Shown: positions 45,527 through 59,364, counted from the first letter of the stretch. The stretch is 64,000 bases of DNA from Limnanthes douglasii subsp. nivea (GCA_036936605.1 JAUPFV010000005.1:234327770-234391769), one strand, 5' to 3'. Notes: generated by a model from the sequence alone, not told the origin. Numbers and translations: made by a program.

Positions 45527-45865
45527 TGATGAGGGAGAATAAAAGACAAGGGCCAAAATGCATAGAAATAAATGTATAAGGGCCGAAATGCGTTAATTGT
45601 AAAGATATAGCCAAAATAGGAAGGAATTTTAGAGTAGGGACCAAAAGATGTAATTAACCCGAATTAAAACATGTGGGGTCCGCAATTGTACTATAAAAGG
45701 ACCACACACTTCACGAATTTCGAGATGAATAGTACGACTTTCTCTCTCTACTCTTTTAGCACTTTCTCTCTCTAGATCTAACACAAATATTCTTCTACTT
45801 CTTAATCCTCTATCAACAAATCCTCTCACAATAGAATCACCCTCGGACCATCTTTCAACTCTTCA
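45527..45865 (+). repeat. Element B 3' LTR
   Basis: 339 bp. Six substitutions and a 2-bp deletion against the 5' LTR. Followed by GTAGC (45,866-45,870), the target duplication. Confidence 0.95.
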
Positions 45866-46010
45866 GTAGCCACTCAAAATCAATGGCTTGTATACCTTAT
45901 ATCTTTACAAGCTAATTTAACATATTTACCAATACGAGAACGCCCACCTATTTGTTCGACAACTATTACATAGATTGGAATCACTTTCATTCATAAAAAC
46001 CATTTTGTAC
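45866..46010 (+). pseudogene. OTU-type gene remnant, part 3' of element B
   Basis: Continues the remnant split by B: one frame reads WLVYLISLQANLTYLPIRER, close to the conserved C-terminal part of the OTU proteins (LTFLPLRSEPP type). This places the insertion of B inside that domain. Confidence 0.5.
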
Positions 46011-48564
46011 ATATAAGTATATCAACGAAAAATATATTTCAATATATTTATAAGTGTGTTTTCTCTCTCTAATTCTTAGTTTAATTTTACATATTACTCT
46101 TCCTATTGATAGTTTATTACCACCATTATACTCTGCATGGAATCAGTACTGTAACGACGAGGCTAGTCAATGATCAATTCCACACTATGGTAGATTCAAA
46201 AAAATTACCTAAATCATGTCAGCCACATCCTTCAGGCGTAATGAAGCGCTAATAGTTGTCGATCTGACTCAGGTTGATGTTCAATTATATTAATTTATGT
46301 TATCATACTTTGTTTCATTATTATATTTTATTTGTACACTATCTTATGTGATTATATGATATTAGATTAAACACATTATATTAGAACTTAATTATTTTTA
46401 ATATTTGCATTCAATTGATTGGAGTTACCATTTAATTTGAATTCTCGCAAAGTTAAATTTGTCGTCAAACTAGATTTCCCTCCAAGTTATATTTGATCAC
46501 TTCAGTTATTTTTGCAAGTGATAAATTGGTCTAAGAATATTTATAGACTGATTGAAGAATCTCTAGAGAGAGAAAGTTGCTAGTGTAATTTTTTAGAGAG
46601 AGAAAATTACCAAGTGTCAAGTCTCAAAGTCAAAGATCTTATTTCTTTTTTTACTAAGTAAAAGATTAATGTTTGTTACGTTAATGTAACACACTTATTA
46701 CATATTAAACCTCTAGTTTTTTACATTTATATTTTACATTAAATCCACCTTGTATATTATTTACTTTATCATTATTAGTATCCCCCCTAGTCATTGCGAA
46801 GTAACCTGGGGAAGGACTCAAACTGCTTCTCTTTAGTCAGATCTTTCCTCGAAGATAAACCGAGCATACCTTTTTGCAAAAGATATGAGGAATGACTAAA
46901 ACTATTGCTCTTGAGTCAGATCCATTCTTAGAGAAAAACCGACCATACCCTTTTCTCAAAATCAAAGTCATCTTGAAAGCATATATCAACATCTTTTAGA
47001 AAATGTATATCTCCTCAGAAATTATTTAGAGTAGTAATGTTAATTATTATGAATCATATGGAAAGTAATGGAAGATAGTATAAGGTTGTATCATTTTCTT
47101 TTACACACCTTACCTATTAAACTACACAATTCTCCACTATAAGTATCCTGTTAGAATATTCGAATCATTGTTAGCCGATAGGTATATTATTTAACTCTTC
47201 AGCTTCTCTTTGAAAAAACTTATTAACCATCCTCTTAAATTTTCTTATAAATTATTTTTCATATCACTTAGCACCTAACTTAAACTGAATCTAGAGATAG
47301 AGAGAGAAAGTTATCTTTTCAAATCCCTCATCCATAAAACTTACTTCTCCACCATTTTCCTCATCGGAATACACCACCGTATTTAATCATCGTGCTCATA
47401 TATGATCCATTTTTACTCTTAATCTTGTATTTTTATTTTTTTTATGTGCGATATAAAAAAACACTAAGGATTGTCTTACTTATCGCTAAAAAGGTTGTTG
47501 AGAGATAAGTTATATAGATAATATATTATCAACCTCTTCAAGTTGTCCAAACTTTTACTTACGGTCCCTGACCACCTACAAAGAAACAGTCACAATCCAT
47601 CAACCTCAGAATGCTCTTCTAACAACCCTTCTTCCCTAATCCCCATAATCAGTTTTAAAAAATCTCCTCAAAAATCTCAACTCCTTGAGATGGGTGAATC
47701 CGAGGAACAAAACTTATAAAAAAACTCTATCACTCATTTAATCCTAAAGAAAAAACCACAACCACAAAAATATAAGGTAACCCAAAACCTCTTCCCCAAA
47801 ACGGAACAACTGTGATAAACAAAAATTCACATGTGATTCCTTTGGTTAAAGAAACGAATAAAAAATTGAAGACACCTCCCCAACTTCAAGATTAACCCCA
47901 CCGAGGAACTAGACAACTTCAAATCGAGAGTGACTAGTAACTCAGAATTTCAAATAATCGACTATACTCCAACACCCAACTTCGAGGATAAAAATATAAA
48001 AATGAAGTCTAAAGTAAATAAGAAGAATACCATAGAAGTTGTTATATTACCGTAGAGATGATTGTGAATCTTGGTGAAAACTTTAAATATGTGCTCCTCG
48101 AGTATCTTATTGCACTTAGCAAAGTGAAATATGAATACTTTGATCAATTAGAGGCACATGTTCTTCGTAAACAAAAGGGAATTTTTGAAAAAAGTTCCAT
48201 TCGCCTCCTTTTATAGGAGAAACTCCCCTATTATGTGGTACAAATGAGTTTGTTGTCTACTTAGAGATCTTGAATTAGGATCTTTGGTTCCCTTTGAAAT
48301 CTGATCATCATTGAGTACTTTGAACTTATTGATCTTTGTCCAATCCAAACGAGTCCTAACTTATGGTTTACACTGCTCTTTTTCATTATGGCATCAAGAC
48401 TCTCAAAAACCAAACTCTTAATAGATAAATTCATAGTAAAGAAAAGACTGTCCAATAATCAAGTCCTTCATTTTACTATATTATTCTTGGAAACGCCTAA
48501 AATGTAGTCGATGATCTCCTCAAAGCAGACAAGACATAGTAGAATATTTTTTTTCATAAGTGGT
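46011..48564. other. AT-rich intergenic DNA, no gene recognised
   Basis: Low-complexity AT-rich sequence with GAGAGAGAAA runs near 46,565, 46,605 and 47,300. Short minus-strand frames at 47,962-48,147 and 48,261-48,455 show no known motif. No terminal repeats found. Confidence 0.5.
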
Positions 48565-48906
48565 TGTTGGGAAAACGGGAAAGAATTCTTTGATAAAGAT
48601 ATAAATACTCAACGAGTAAAAGCAATTAAAAGGGTTATTGTTTGAGCTTTGTATAATTAGAGGATAAGTTTAACATTAAATACAAATGTAAGGGCTAAAA
48701 GTACAATTTTCTATAACTTGTAACTGATTATGTTATTCATCCTCTTTTCATATAAATAGGAGGGGAATTGAGAAATAAAGGACTGATTGACACTTTTTAT
48801 TTACTATTGCTTACAAACTGTTTATCTTTCTAAAAGACTAGTTATTTTCTCTTTCGAAAATTGGTTTTACTATTTAATCTCAACATAGAAAATCTATTAC
48901 TTAACA
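48565..48906 (+). repeat. Element C putative 5' LTR
   Basis: Begins TGTTGGGAAAAC and ends TTAACA before a primer-site-like TTGGTGACCACAGTATGA. TATAAATA lies at 48,751-48,758. The start is uncertain because no 3' LTR remains for comparison. Confidence 0.5.
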
Positions 48907-49299
48907 TTGGTGACCACAGTATGAGATTACGACGTACTTAGATAGCAAATCTAAAACCATGAAACTTACGATTGAAATTACCGATTGATGTTACAATGAA
49001 ACTAAAAATTAGAACTGATCCCACAATGCTGGTACAAAATGAAGTACGTGAATAAGGTTGGTTAGAGAAGGAAAACGAGTTAATAGTCAAGAAAAAAAGC
49101 GTGAGAAATCTGATATAGAGAATCAGATGAATCAATTATTAGAAAAGATAATTGTGTTGAACGATGTGTTTGTTCAAAGAGAGCAACAAATCCAATCGGG
49201 TAGGCTGAAATCCAAGGTACGACAAGTTGACATAAAAAATGAGTTGGATAATATGTCTGATGAGTTGTACGGCTAATTAAGTTTGAAATGACCGTAAAA

Positions 49300-51410
49300 A
49301 GCACATTTCCAGTCAGACGGAGAGCATCATTTTTCACGAAAGGAAAAGAAAGATAAAAATCGGTAAACTTTGATTTTTCATAGTGAATTATCTAGTTTAA
49401 ATTATGAGGGTGATTCATTTAAACAAGGTAAATATTAGCGTTCTTCGGAGGGAGAGAGAATTCGACGTCGAAAATCATGCAAAGAGCATAGATCGAAGAA
49501 GAATGGTATGCCTCGAAATATGAAGGGAAACCTATTGTACGAGAATAACACATCCAACCAGTATGTCAATACTACGGACCAGAACCTATATGCAGTTATG
49601 GGAACAAGATGAGTTGATCAGTGGATGTAAGGAGTTTATTTGAGAAATTATCTTTTATCTGCTAAGATTATGTCGATACCTCTTCCTAAGCGCTTCGATA
49701 TTTTGAAGGTTGAAAAAATTGATGGAACACAGGATCCCGATGATCATATTGAGCAGTTCAAAAATTATATGATGAACTTTGAAGATGATGCTAGATATGT
49801 GTATAGAGCATTCTCACAAAGTTTTAAAGGCACATTCCTAAAATGGTATAATAGAATTCTGAGTGGATTTTAAACCAAATTTATGATTTTTAACATTGCA
49901 TTCCAAAGACAATTCGTGGGAAGCAAATGAGATGCAAGCTAATGGTGATACAACGATACAATGCAAAGAAGCAGTAAGAAATTAAAACATTGTACTAGAC
50001 GATTTGTGTTAACAAAGACATAATTGGAAGATTGTGAAAAGATTGTTGCCATGGCAACTTTTAGGCAAGGATTTCTTCCAGGGGATTTATAAAATGAGGC
50101 TACAAGTAGAAGGTCATTGACATTGGGATCCGCAATGGCTCAAGTTGAAGAATAAATTAAGATGGAAGAGTCGACAAGAGTTTGAAGTGGATCAAGTTCC
50201 ATTCAAAGAAATACGGGGCATGCACCTACTGGTCAATGATACCAAGGAAGCTATTCGAATTCCACGGTACCATCTCGTCTGAGGGAAAATACTAGTCTTC
50301 TCCTTGAATAGGAGGAGCACCCTATCAACCAACTAGTTATCAACCTCCTCGGGTGAGGCCCAACCAATGGATAAGGTCATTATATTTTGCAGAGTTAACT
50401 AACATTGTGGCAACCATCTTTAAAAAAAAGCCAAGAATCACATTAACTTTAGAAAACCAGCCCCAATAAATAGGCCAATTGAGGTATGAAATAATAAGTT
50501 TTGCACATAAAACATTGGATATGATACTGCAGATTGTATACTATGAATGAAAAGAGACTCATATTTTGATAAAAAATAAAAAATTGACAACTTTTGTTAG
50601 ATTATAGAATAATGGCCGGAATAATCCAGGTACATCTACACAACATAATGTAAGCACACCGTTGAAACAATAAAATATGTTAATGATTGTGGATTCGAAG
50701 TTAGAAAAACAGGAAAGCTTTGATGCGGCTTCGAAGTATCAGGATGTAGACCTGGATCAGAAAGTGGTTATGGTTGTGAATAAACCCCTAGTTCAAGGGA
50801 GGGTTCATATTTTGTGTGAGTATTTTGAGAATTTAGCCATTTTCGGAGGATATATTATAGCCGAAAATACAAATAGCTTAAGAAAAATGCATGTAGTAAG
50901 TTTGACAACTAAAATAAAAGGTAAAATATCTACCCATATTTCTGGGAGGAATGTTACACCTTTTATTTTGTTTGACGAGGATGATCTGAGAGGTATAGCT
51001 GGATGATATGTAGATGCGGTGGTGTTTGGTGCGGAAATAAAGGGAACAAAGATCCAAAGAATATTAATTGATACAGGGAGCTCAACAGATGTGTTGTTTA
51101 AATCAACATATGATAAGATGTGTAAATCCACTTGCCATTCTCTGATCTGAACACACTATAATTGGATTCACAGGGGTATTAGTGCAAGTAATCAGGGAAT
51201 TCAAGAGAGATGTTTTATTAGGAATAGATCTTTTCAAGAAAAAGGTTCAAGTCTTGTTTATGGTAGTGGAATGTCTGACCAGCTACAATGTAATTTTTGG
51301 GAGGTCATGGTTTTCAAGGATGTATGTTGTTATTTCAACTGTCCACCAGTGTTTAAAGCATGTAATTGTTGATCGTGTCAGAATAGTTCAAAGTGATTAG
51401 AAAGTGGCAA
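49300..51410 (+). pseudogene. Element C gag-pro remnant
   Basis: Gag domain at 49,670-49,870 (KIDGTQDPDDHIEQFKNYM, AFSQSFKG, KWYNRI); the zinc-knuckle part is barely readable. Protease: IDTGSSTDVL near 51,065 and IFGRSWFSRM near 51,295, separated by frameshifts. At least five breaks. No UAG-CAR-YYA context was seen between pro and pol. Confidence 0.75.
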
Positions 51411-51545
51411 GAGAATGTTATACAAGAACTTTGCATTCTAAAAAGGTCATTTCTAGTGATAAAATGACTGTATCACAATTAATGGGGTTGAATTCGGATG
51501 AGGAAGGTGTAGATGATTCGTAGGAAACCCCGAGACCTTTTGTAG

Positions 51546-54500
51546 TTGGAGAAAATGTTGAGGAGTGTTAAAAGCTTGGGAACTGGGACGTTACTGTCAC
51601 ATATTTTACGTTACCAATTGCTAAAATATATGTCTAACAACCTTGATATTTTTGCTTGGAAAACCGAGGATGTAGTATGGTTTCTATTCAAGGTAATCTG
51701 TCACAACTTGGCCTTAATTCCGAAGGTCATGACCACATCATTCAAAAGAGGTGAGATTTTTATTTAGAGAAATCCGAGGTAATTGTGACTGAAATGGATC
51801 GTTTATCCAAGTTCGTACACATACGGGAGGAAAAATACCCATTATGGACTGCAAATCCAGTATTAATAAGGAAGAAGAACGGAAAATGGAGAATGTGTGT
51901 TGACTTTGCAGATTTAAACAAGGTGTTGTCCTAAAGATCCATTTATTGTCCCTAAGAGTTGATCAACTTGTTGATTCAACGTCGGGGAATAAAATTCTTT
52001 CTTTCATTGATGCATTTTCAGATTATAATCAGATCCAACTGAATCCAAAGGATCAACAAAATACTACAATCACTATTGATCGAGGATTGTATTGTTACTG
52101 GGTTATGCCTTTTGGTCTTAAGAATGCTGGGGTAACATATCAAAGATTGGTAAACAAGGCTTTTGTGTCTCATATTGGGAGGAATATGGATGATATGTTA
52201 GTCAAAAGTTCAATAGATGATAGACACTTACGGGATTTGGAGGATACTTTTTTTAATCTTAGATCCATTCAACTAAAGTTAAATCTAGAGAAATGCACCT
52301 TCAGTTTAGCTCAGGCAAGTTATTGGGATATTTTATAATTAAAAAAGGAATAAAGGTCGATCATAACCAATTAAAGGCTTTTGTATCAATGACTTCACCC
52401 CGGACAATCAAAGAATTGCAAATTTTGACAGGTTTTGCATTGACCAAAGAAATTCACTTGGACACAAGAATGTGAGGTGGCGTTTTCGAAGATTAAAGAG
52501 CATTGGTTATCACCTGAAATTCTATCCAAGCGTCAAATACGAGAACAACTATTTTTGTTGTAGCCGTGTCGGATTTCGCCGTCAATACTCTGTTGATAAA
52601 GGAAGAAAGTGAAGCTTCTTGGCCAGTTTATTATGTGAGCACAAGTTTATTGGCGTCGGAAAAAAATTACTTAAGGCTTGAGAAGTTGACTCTGGCCTTG
52701 GTGGTAGCTTCTAGAAAAATGCGCCCTTATTTTCAAGCTCATACAGTTGTTGTTCTAACTTATTTTCCATTGAAGAATGTATTACAATGATAAGATTTTC
52801 TAGCAAAATGACTAAATGGCTGGTTGAGTTGGGGGATTTTGATATAAATTTTGCTCTTTGGACATCTATTAAGGCTCAGGCTAAGGCTCCATCGTATCTT
52901 TTAGTTGAATTTCACTCAATCCACTCCGATAAGGAAACTGTTAAAGAATTTTTACCATTGGATTCAACATGGCTGGTTCGAACATATGGAGGTTCTAGTA
53001 TATTGGGATCAAGTGTGGGAGTATAATTGATTGCTCCTTCTGGTGAAGATATGTACAAGACCATTCAAATTGGATTTCATGCATCAAATAACGAAGCTGA
53101 GTACAAGGCTGCTTTAACTAGTCTAAGGCTTGCAAGTGTTTGTGGGGCAAAAACGGTTCGTTTCGAGGCGGATTCAAAGTTGGTAGAAAATCACATGACG
53201 AGGATATCCGAGGCTAAGAAATACCAACTAGTTTTATATTTTCTTGAGCTTCGAAGATTAACTCTTCTGTTTGACGAAGCGGTTGTGGATCACATTAACC
53301 GGGAGATAACACAGTTACAAATTCTTTGGAAACTATTGCATATACAGAGGAGTATCTTTGGATATTATTACAAGAAAGTTCGTCTATTTTGTCAAAGTTA
53401 AAAAATACAATTATTTTAATGAGGCGTTTGTCACTGTAGAAAAGGTTCGAGGCGATTGCGATTTGAAATAACAAAGTTTTTAGTTAGATGAGCATTACTT
53501 CAAGATGTCAAGTTAGCTCAGCGGTTGAGATATAGAGCTCGTGGCTATACAATATTTAATGGAGTGTTATATAATAAGTTTTTGAGTCCGTTATTACAAT
53601 GTTTTGATAAAAATGAGTCCCGTGAAGTTGTATCTAAGCTTCATGATGGAGAAGGTTTTGCTCATTGTGAATTTAAGGCTCTGACAAATAGAGTTTTCTT
53701 AACACGATACTATTGGCCTTCAATAATGAGCGATTTTAAAATTTTGATACGAATCGGTGATACTTGTCAACGATTTGCAAATTCTATCCATTAACTGGCA
53801 ATACCACTAATCTCAGTGTCTAAAGCGGTGTCTATTGATAAAGGGGAATAAATCTAGTAGAACCATTTCCCATGGTTTCCAGAGGACGGAATACAATTAT
53901 TGTGGTAGTAGACTATTTTTCGATGTGGGCTGAGGCTGAACCATTGTCATGTAAAAGAGCCAAAGATGTTATCAAATTTATTATGAATAATATTTGTTGT
54001 CACTTTGGAGTTCCTCGGAAGATTACTACGGATAATGCCATCAGTTTAACAATAGATACATGACTTCTTTCTGCAATTCGAGGTGAATTGTACAATGTTT
54101 TTCAATACATTTTCATTCTCAAGCAAATGGACATGTGGAAGTAACTAGTATGTTTATTTTAGAAGGGTTAAATAAAAATTTGACATGTGCTACTCGGAAA
54201 TGGCATAGTTATTTGCAATAAGTGTTATGGGCTTATAAAATAACACCTAGAGAAGTAACTCAAAAAATTTATTTTGTTTTAGTATATGGAATGGATGTTG
54301 TGAGCCCTTCAGAATCAACTTTTCCATCTTATAGAATACTCCATTATTTCGAGGATACTAATAAGGAGACAAGAAGAACATAGCTTGATCTAATTGAGGA
54401 AAAAAGGGTTAGAGCGTTAACGAACTCGACTACTATCAAACTTTGATGAGGAATCGCTATAATTCGAAGGTGAGGCGAAGGGATTTCAAGGTGGGGGATA

Positions 54501-54680
54501 AAAGTGTTAAGGAAATTATTCTTGCATACGAAGGATAAAAGACTAGGAAAAATGGCTCCAAACTGGTAAGGTCCTTGTTTAGTGATAAAGAGAATTAAAC
54601 CAAGTACGTATCACCTTCAAGATAAAGAGGGGAGTTTACAACACACATGGAACATTGAGCATTTAAAGTTGTATCATGAG
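51546..54680 (+). pseudogene. Element C pol remnant
   Basis: RT: LIRKKNGKWRMCVDFADLNK near 51,870 and VDSTSGNKILSFIDAFSDYN near 51,960. The active site has lost about four codons, so YIDD is reduced to MDDM near 52,190. Second RNase H: the catalytic Asp is changed (RTYGGSS, about 52,980) but NNEAEYKAAL is kept. Integrase: HDGEGFAHCEFKAL to DTCQRF near 53,645-53,780 with the first Cys of the CxxC changed to Gly, VVDYFSMWAEAEPL near 53,900, ITTDNA near 54,025, then WNIEHLKLY near 54,655. Many frameshifts. Confidence 0.85.
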
Positions 54681-54920
54681 TGATTTTTATTTTTATGCTT
54701 ATGATATTATAGTTTTATTGTTTACATAATTTGTATAGCGGCGTACTTTTTCCTCTCTTGGGGGCTCGTGAAAGTTTTAACGAGGTGCCACATATATATT
54801 TGCAGTCATAAATAAAGTTTCTTTTTCTTTGCCAAAATTTGTTTTTAGTAACAATTAAACTATTTTGGAAATTACACAAAGACTGATCGTCTTTAAGGCT
54901 AATTTACAAATATATAATTC

Positions 54921-55410
54921 GAAGTGCTAACGCCCATTTAAAGTATTGTTCGAAGTGTCAATTTGATTAGTGATATAATTTGAAGTGCTGACGTTCATTT
55001 AAAGTATTGTTGGAAGTGGCACTTTGAGTGGCGATATAATTCGAAGTGCTAACGTTCACCTAAAGCATTGTTCGAAATGCAAATTTAAGTGGTGATATAA
55101 TTCAAAGTGCTAACGTTCATTTAAAGCATTGTTCGAAGTGCCAATTTGAGAGACGATATAATTTAAAGTGCTAACGTTCATTTAAAATATTGTTTGAAGT
55201 GCCAATTTGAGTGATGAGATAATTCAAAGTGCTAACGTTCATTTAAAACATTGTTCAAAGTATCGATGTGAGTGACAGTATAATTTGAAGTGCTAACACT
55301 ATTTAAAGCATTGATTCGAAGTACCAATTTGAGTGGTCATAAAATTCAAATTGTTAAGTTTTGTTTTAGAGAATGGTTTCAAATGTTAAATTGAGTGGTA
55401 ATGAAATTCG
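54921..55410. repeat. 61-bp tandem repeat downstream of pol (element C)
   Basis: Eight units containing GAAGTGCTAACGTTCATTTA start at 54,921, 54,982, 55,043, 55,104, 55,165, 55,226, 55,287 and 55,348, an exact 61-bp period despite many substitutions. Confidence 0.92.
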
Positions 55411-55639
55411 AGGTGCTAAACATTTGATGAAGTGTTTTTCAATTACATGAGGTCTACAAAAAAAGGGAGTGATACTTAACATTTTTTAACCAAACAAAAA
55501 ATGCCAACAAATGCTACATATTCAACACATGTGAACAAAAACCACTTACCCAACAAAGTAAACATAGACACCACAAACAATGAACATGAACAAAAAACAA
55601 TAACAAAACAACAACGATGATTACAAACAAAAAATGATC

Positions 55640-58600
55640 ATAAAAAACGACCAAATGCAATACACCATTCAAATTGTTCTCGTCGTCATTGTGAGAATTA
55701 TCTGAGCTTCCTTCTGAGGAACTTCCTTCTTGGTCAGAAGCGCCTGATGTACTATCTTCATTATCCTCATAATCGTATTCTTTGAATGATTCATTTGTGA
55801 TAGTGAGAAATGCATCTTTAGGGCATCGCTCTAGTGGAACTAAATTCCAGAATATGGCTAAAGTTTCCCTCGGAAACACCTAGGAATTTACAGAACAAAT
55901 AGATTCTTGTTTGTTCTTCAGTTATTTTTGTGCCATCAAGGATATTCACTTCGCTTTTATCCACAATGGCTTTGATAGCAAGGCATTTTTCTTCCTCGGA
56001 TTTCATTTTGTATGATTCCAAATCCTGAAGATCTTTCTTTATTTCTTTCTCATTGTTGTCAAACAGTTCTTTCTGAGATGACCATTTCGTATGTTTTTTG
56101 TTTAACTCAGCTTCGTGTTTTGCCTTAAGGTTTTCCAGTTCAGTCTGATGTTTAGATTTAACTTTTTTTTTCTTGGTCATTAATTGCGACCAAACAACGT
56201 TTGATTTGGATGAATCTCCTGAGGAATTACGATCTGCCGGCCTGAAAGGCTTGGAATTGTCCGAGGAGGTTTCAGTTGTAAATTTCTTTCAATATCTTCG
56301 TGTAATTAGCCTCATTTTTCCACCAAATTACATAATTTCCAAGATTCTTCAAACTATTTTGCACAGTCATTTTTTTATAAATTCTTGGATTTTTCTTCGA
56401 GGCCGTAGAAAGTTTAAAGTTGATTTTGACACTTATTTTGAAGGTTCTCCAGTATGATGTGGAGAATAGTTATTGTATATAACAAGGGTAGTTGAGGAAG
56501 AAACTCGATGAGAAGATGAACTTAAATTTTGAAGCAAATTAGCTTATGTAATTTGGTTACTGATTTGTGCGATATAGTCTTGGATTTGTTGAATTTGAGG
56601 GTCCATATCCCTATACAAATCTTGGATTTCATCTTCACCAGTTACGCCTTCGCCAATCATATTCTCTGTTCCTTAATTGTCTGTTACAAGAACTTCATAT
56701 CCTTCTTCTACCTCCTCGACATGTGGGCTCGGATTTGGAAAAAGCACAATAATTATATCTTCTATCACGGTTGTTGGAGGTATTTTTAAGAGCTCTTCTT
56801 TTTATTTGAAATATCAGTTTTTTTTAAGACTCAGATAAGGCTTCTTTCGTGTTGGGGAGGGAGGGGGGTAGTTTCGTTGGTTTCTTTTTTCATTTCCTTT
56901 TGAGAACTTTTTATTTTCGTATTTGTGGATGAGCTAGATTGGGATTTTTTTTTCTTTTCCTTTAGAGGCAAGTGCCTCTATGCTCTATTCCAAACAAGAA
57001 GTATGAAGTGTGCGTCAAGAGCAACTAGTTTTTTCACGCCATCTCCTGGATTGAGGGACTCCATTAGTTAGTCAGATGGGATGACAAAATCTGAGGAGAT
57101 CTTCCATAGATGGCTCAAGATAGAATTCAGAGGCTTGGAGGCCTTGTGAAATTCATTAAATTATGTCTTTTTCTGCCCACTCAGACAGTTTGGCAAATGT
57201 GTCTTTGGCAGCACCTTGGTAGATTTCGTACCGCCTCAAAATTTCTAAATAGAACAATAATAAATAAAATATTTGAAACAGAATTACAGTTTAAATAAAA
57301 AAATTGTATCACTTACTAGTACTTTTCCATTTGAGGTTCAGCCTCGAAGGATTTTCATCATAAATATCTTTCCAATTCTCCCAAACTCCAGAGATAAATA
57401 AAAGTATCTGATTCTAAAAAAATTCAGCTTCTATGAGATCAACAATCAATTTAGATAAGTCTCCGAGCGTGAGATAATAGAAGCATAACACCGGATTTTT
57501 GGAAAGGCCAGTCAGCGCGATAAATTGTTTGATTGGAAGGGGTATTTGTCCAAGTCTTGAGAACATTATGCTAGATAGAAATATGAACCACAAGTTCAAA
57601 CTTGCTTGTGTCAGACACAATTCGATAATCTTGAAATAGTCTATTATGAATGGGTCTAACGAAAATCGAAGGCCCTAGTTTATGATCTCAGGATAGACCA
57701 CAAGTTTATTTTCTCCACAAGAGAGTGAAAACTCTCCTACTGCTGGTAGCCGAATAGTGAAGTTATCTGGAATACCCCATTTCTTCTTGAGGGCTTTAGC
57801 TTCGGATTGGTTGTAATACTCACATTGTATGTTTTTTCAATATAATAAGGTATCATAGAGGACAACCTTACTATTTACTCTTAGGTTAGGAATGATGTCA
57901 TCAGGCAGAGTTGTTTTTTTCTTTTTTTATTTATCTCCTTCTTCATTGGAGTTGGTTTATTTGAGATATTATCCTCGGAGTCTGAGGGAGAAATTATTTA
58001 TAAATTTGGAATATTGGAGTCAGCCTTTGTCCTAGATTATGACTCAGAAATCTCCAGGGAGGCTTTATCTCGAAGTTGAGGAGGGGCATTGGTGGTAGTA
58101 ACAGCTTCTGAATTATCAGGGGAAATTGTAATGGTTTGTTAGTTAATCTCCAAAGAAATACATGTAAATATTTGTTTGTCACAGCCTATTCTTTCGAGGG
58201 AGGATAAGAGGTATAGTTTTGTGAAATGTTGATATCTTTGAAATCTCATATTCCTACAAATGCACTCCTTTGAGGAAGTTGGCTTTTTTAAAAGAAGTTT
58301 CTGAATGTTTTCAAGGTGTTTGTTTATAGTTGATTCGAGGAGGAGTTGAAGTATTCGCAGAAGACTCTTCTGTTGGTTTTTGAGGAATTTTTTTATGTTT
58401 GTTTACGGTTAATTCGAGGAGGACTTGGTGTGTTGGCAGAATATTCTTGTGTGGAGTTTTAATGAAACTCCTCTTTTGTTTGTTGAGGGGATTATTGTGA
58501 GCAGGCTTTAAAGATAAGTCGGAAGTATTTTGGTTACCAAGAGAGTTTTGATCAGGGTTGAAGGCCCCATATAAGGTGGTACGAGTGGAAAGTTTTGGAG

Positions 58601-58850
58601 AGTTATCAATTACACCTGCTGCTGGATATTCAGCAGTCCTCTCAGTGATATTGAAGTAGTCATAAATGCCAAAGATAGGTTACTTTGTCGGGGTTTGGTT
58701 TTTTTATAAACTGATGTGGTGGTAGTTCTTCAAATCAGGCATGAACAAGATAATAAAAATCGGAGAAATTAGTAGTTTTAGGTGATGGTGACCGTGGAGT
58801 AAAATTTCTCAGGAGACCCTCTCTTTCTATCTCTAGATTTTATGCGTGAT
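55640..58850 (-). pseudogene. Element C antisense gene remnant
   Basis: Minus strand, same layout as in B. LNLWFIFLSSIMFSRL and FIALTGLSKNPVLCFYYLTL (57,600-57,460) match the MWFTLMACIMASRL / GLAGLARNPYFPFYSLTF block of B. A 72-bp intron with GTAAGT donor (57,316) and TATTTAG acceptor (57,245) sits at the same place as the 151-bp intron of B. Exon 2 has a Lys/Glu-rich coiled coil (56,180-55,900), then LAIFWNLVPLERCP and an acidic tail. Frameshifts and stops are present. Preservation of layout in so diverged a relative supports a real gene. Confidence 0.72.
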
Positions 58851-58873
58851 AGGGGAAATGGGGGCTGAGAGAG

Positions 58874-58881
58874 TATTTATA
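58874..58881 (-). promoter_or_regulatory. TATA box of the element C antisense gene
   Basis: TATAAATA on the minus strand (TCTATAAATACTC), matching B 44,889-44,882. Confidence 0.55.
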
Positions 58882-59157
58882 GAAGAATTAGTGGAGTACG
58901 AACTGGGTTTCACAAAAAAGGGAGATGAAAGGTTGACAAGCGTCTATAGGTTGAAATTTGAATCGACAAACGGTTGCATAGTCTAAAGTAGGATGACACA
59001 TATATGATGTCAGAGTTAAATAACATGTTGCATGCGTACTAAAAGTATTCTATAAAGTTCTAGCCCATTCTAGGTGAATGATTGAGAAGGCTACGAGAGT
59101 TTTCGAAGGGAACGTAGAAAAGTCACACAGAGTTTCGAGGTGAGTTCTTGTGGTGAT

Positions 59158-59364
59158 TGTTAACGGAAATAATAATATACATTGACTAAATAATTTATTA
59201 TAGTCAATATTCAAACGTAATCTATTATAGATATTATTAGATTAGATTTTATTACAGTAGACTAGTATAATAATAAGATATTTTCAGAGCATATATATAT
59301 ATATATATAGCTTTAACTTGTACTGAAATTCTAAGTCATAATAAATCTTTTTCTATTTTTTACA
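59158..59364 (+). repeat. Ty1/copia 5' LTR
   Basis: 207 bp from TGTTAACGG to TTTTTTACA, followed by TGGTATCAGATCC (59,365-59,377), one base from the initiator-Met tRNA primer site usual in copia elements. Contains an (AT) run at about 59,292-59,311. Confidence 0.8.

Larger units (their letters stand above)
34549..45865 (+). mobile_element. Element B: 11.3-kb Tat-lineage Ty3/gypsy retrotransposon
   Basis: LTRs of 341 and 339 bp (TGATGAGG...CTCTTCA) with 5-bp duplications GTAGC at 34,544-34,548 and 45,866-45,870. Order: LTR, PBS, gag-pro, UAG, pol, 49-bp repeats, antisense gene, 82-bp repeats, polypurine tract, LTR. The LTRs differ by six substitutions and one 2-bp indel. The gag-pol frame is broken only by three point nonsense codons and the antisense gene is open, so B is the least damaged element in the window. 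It is same-family with A but about 12-13 percent different in a sampled RT stretch. Confidence 0.95.
48565..59157 (+). mobile_element. Element C: decayed, diverged Tat-lineage retrotransposon lacking its 3' LTR
   Basis: Same architecture as B: putative LTR, gag, protease, RT, two RNase H domains, integrase, a tandem repeat after pol, and an antisense gene with a TATA box. It is only distantly similar to A and B at the DNA level, and every gene has frameshifts or stops. The 3' end is cut off by the copia element at 59,158 and by the rearrangement beyond it. Confidence 0.85.
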
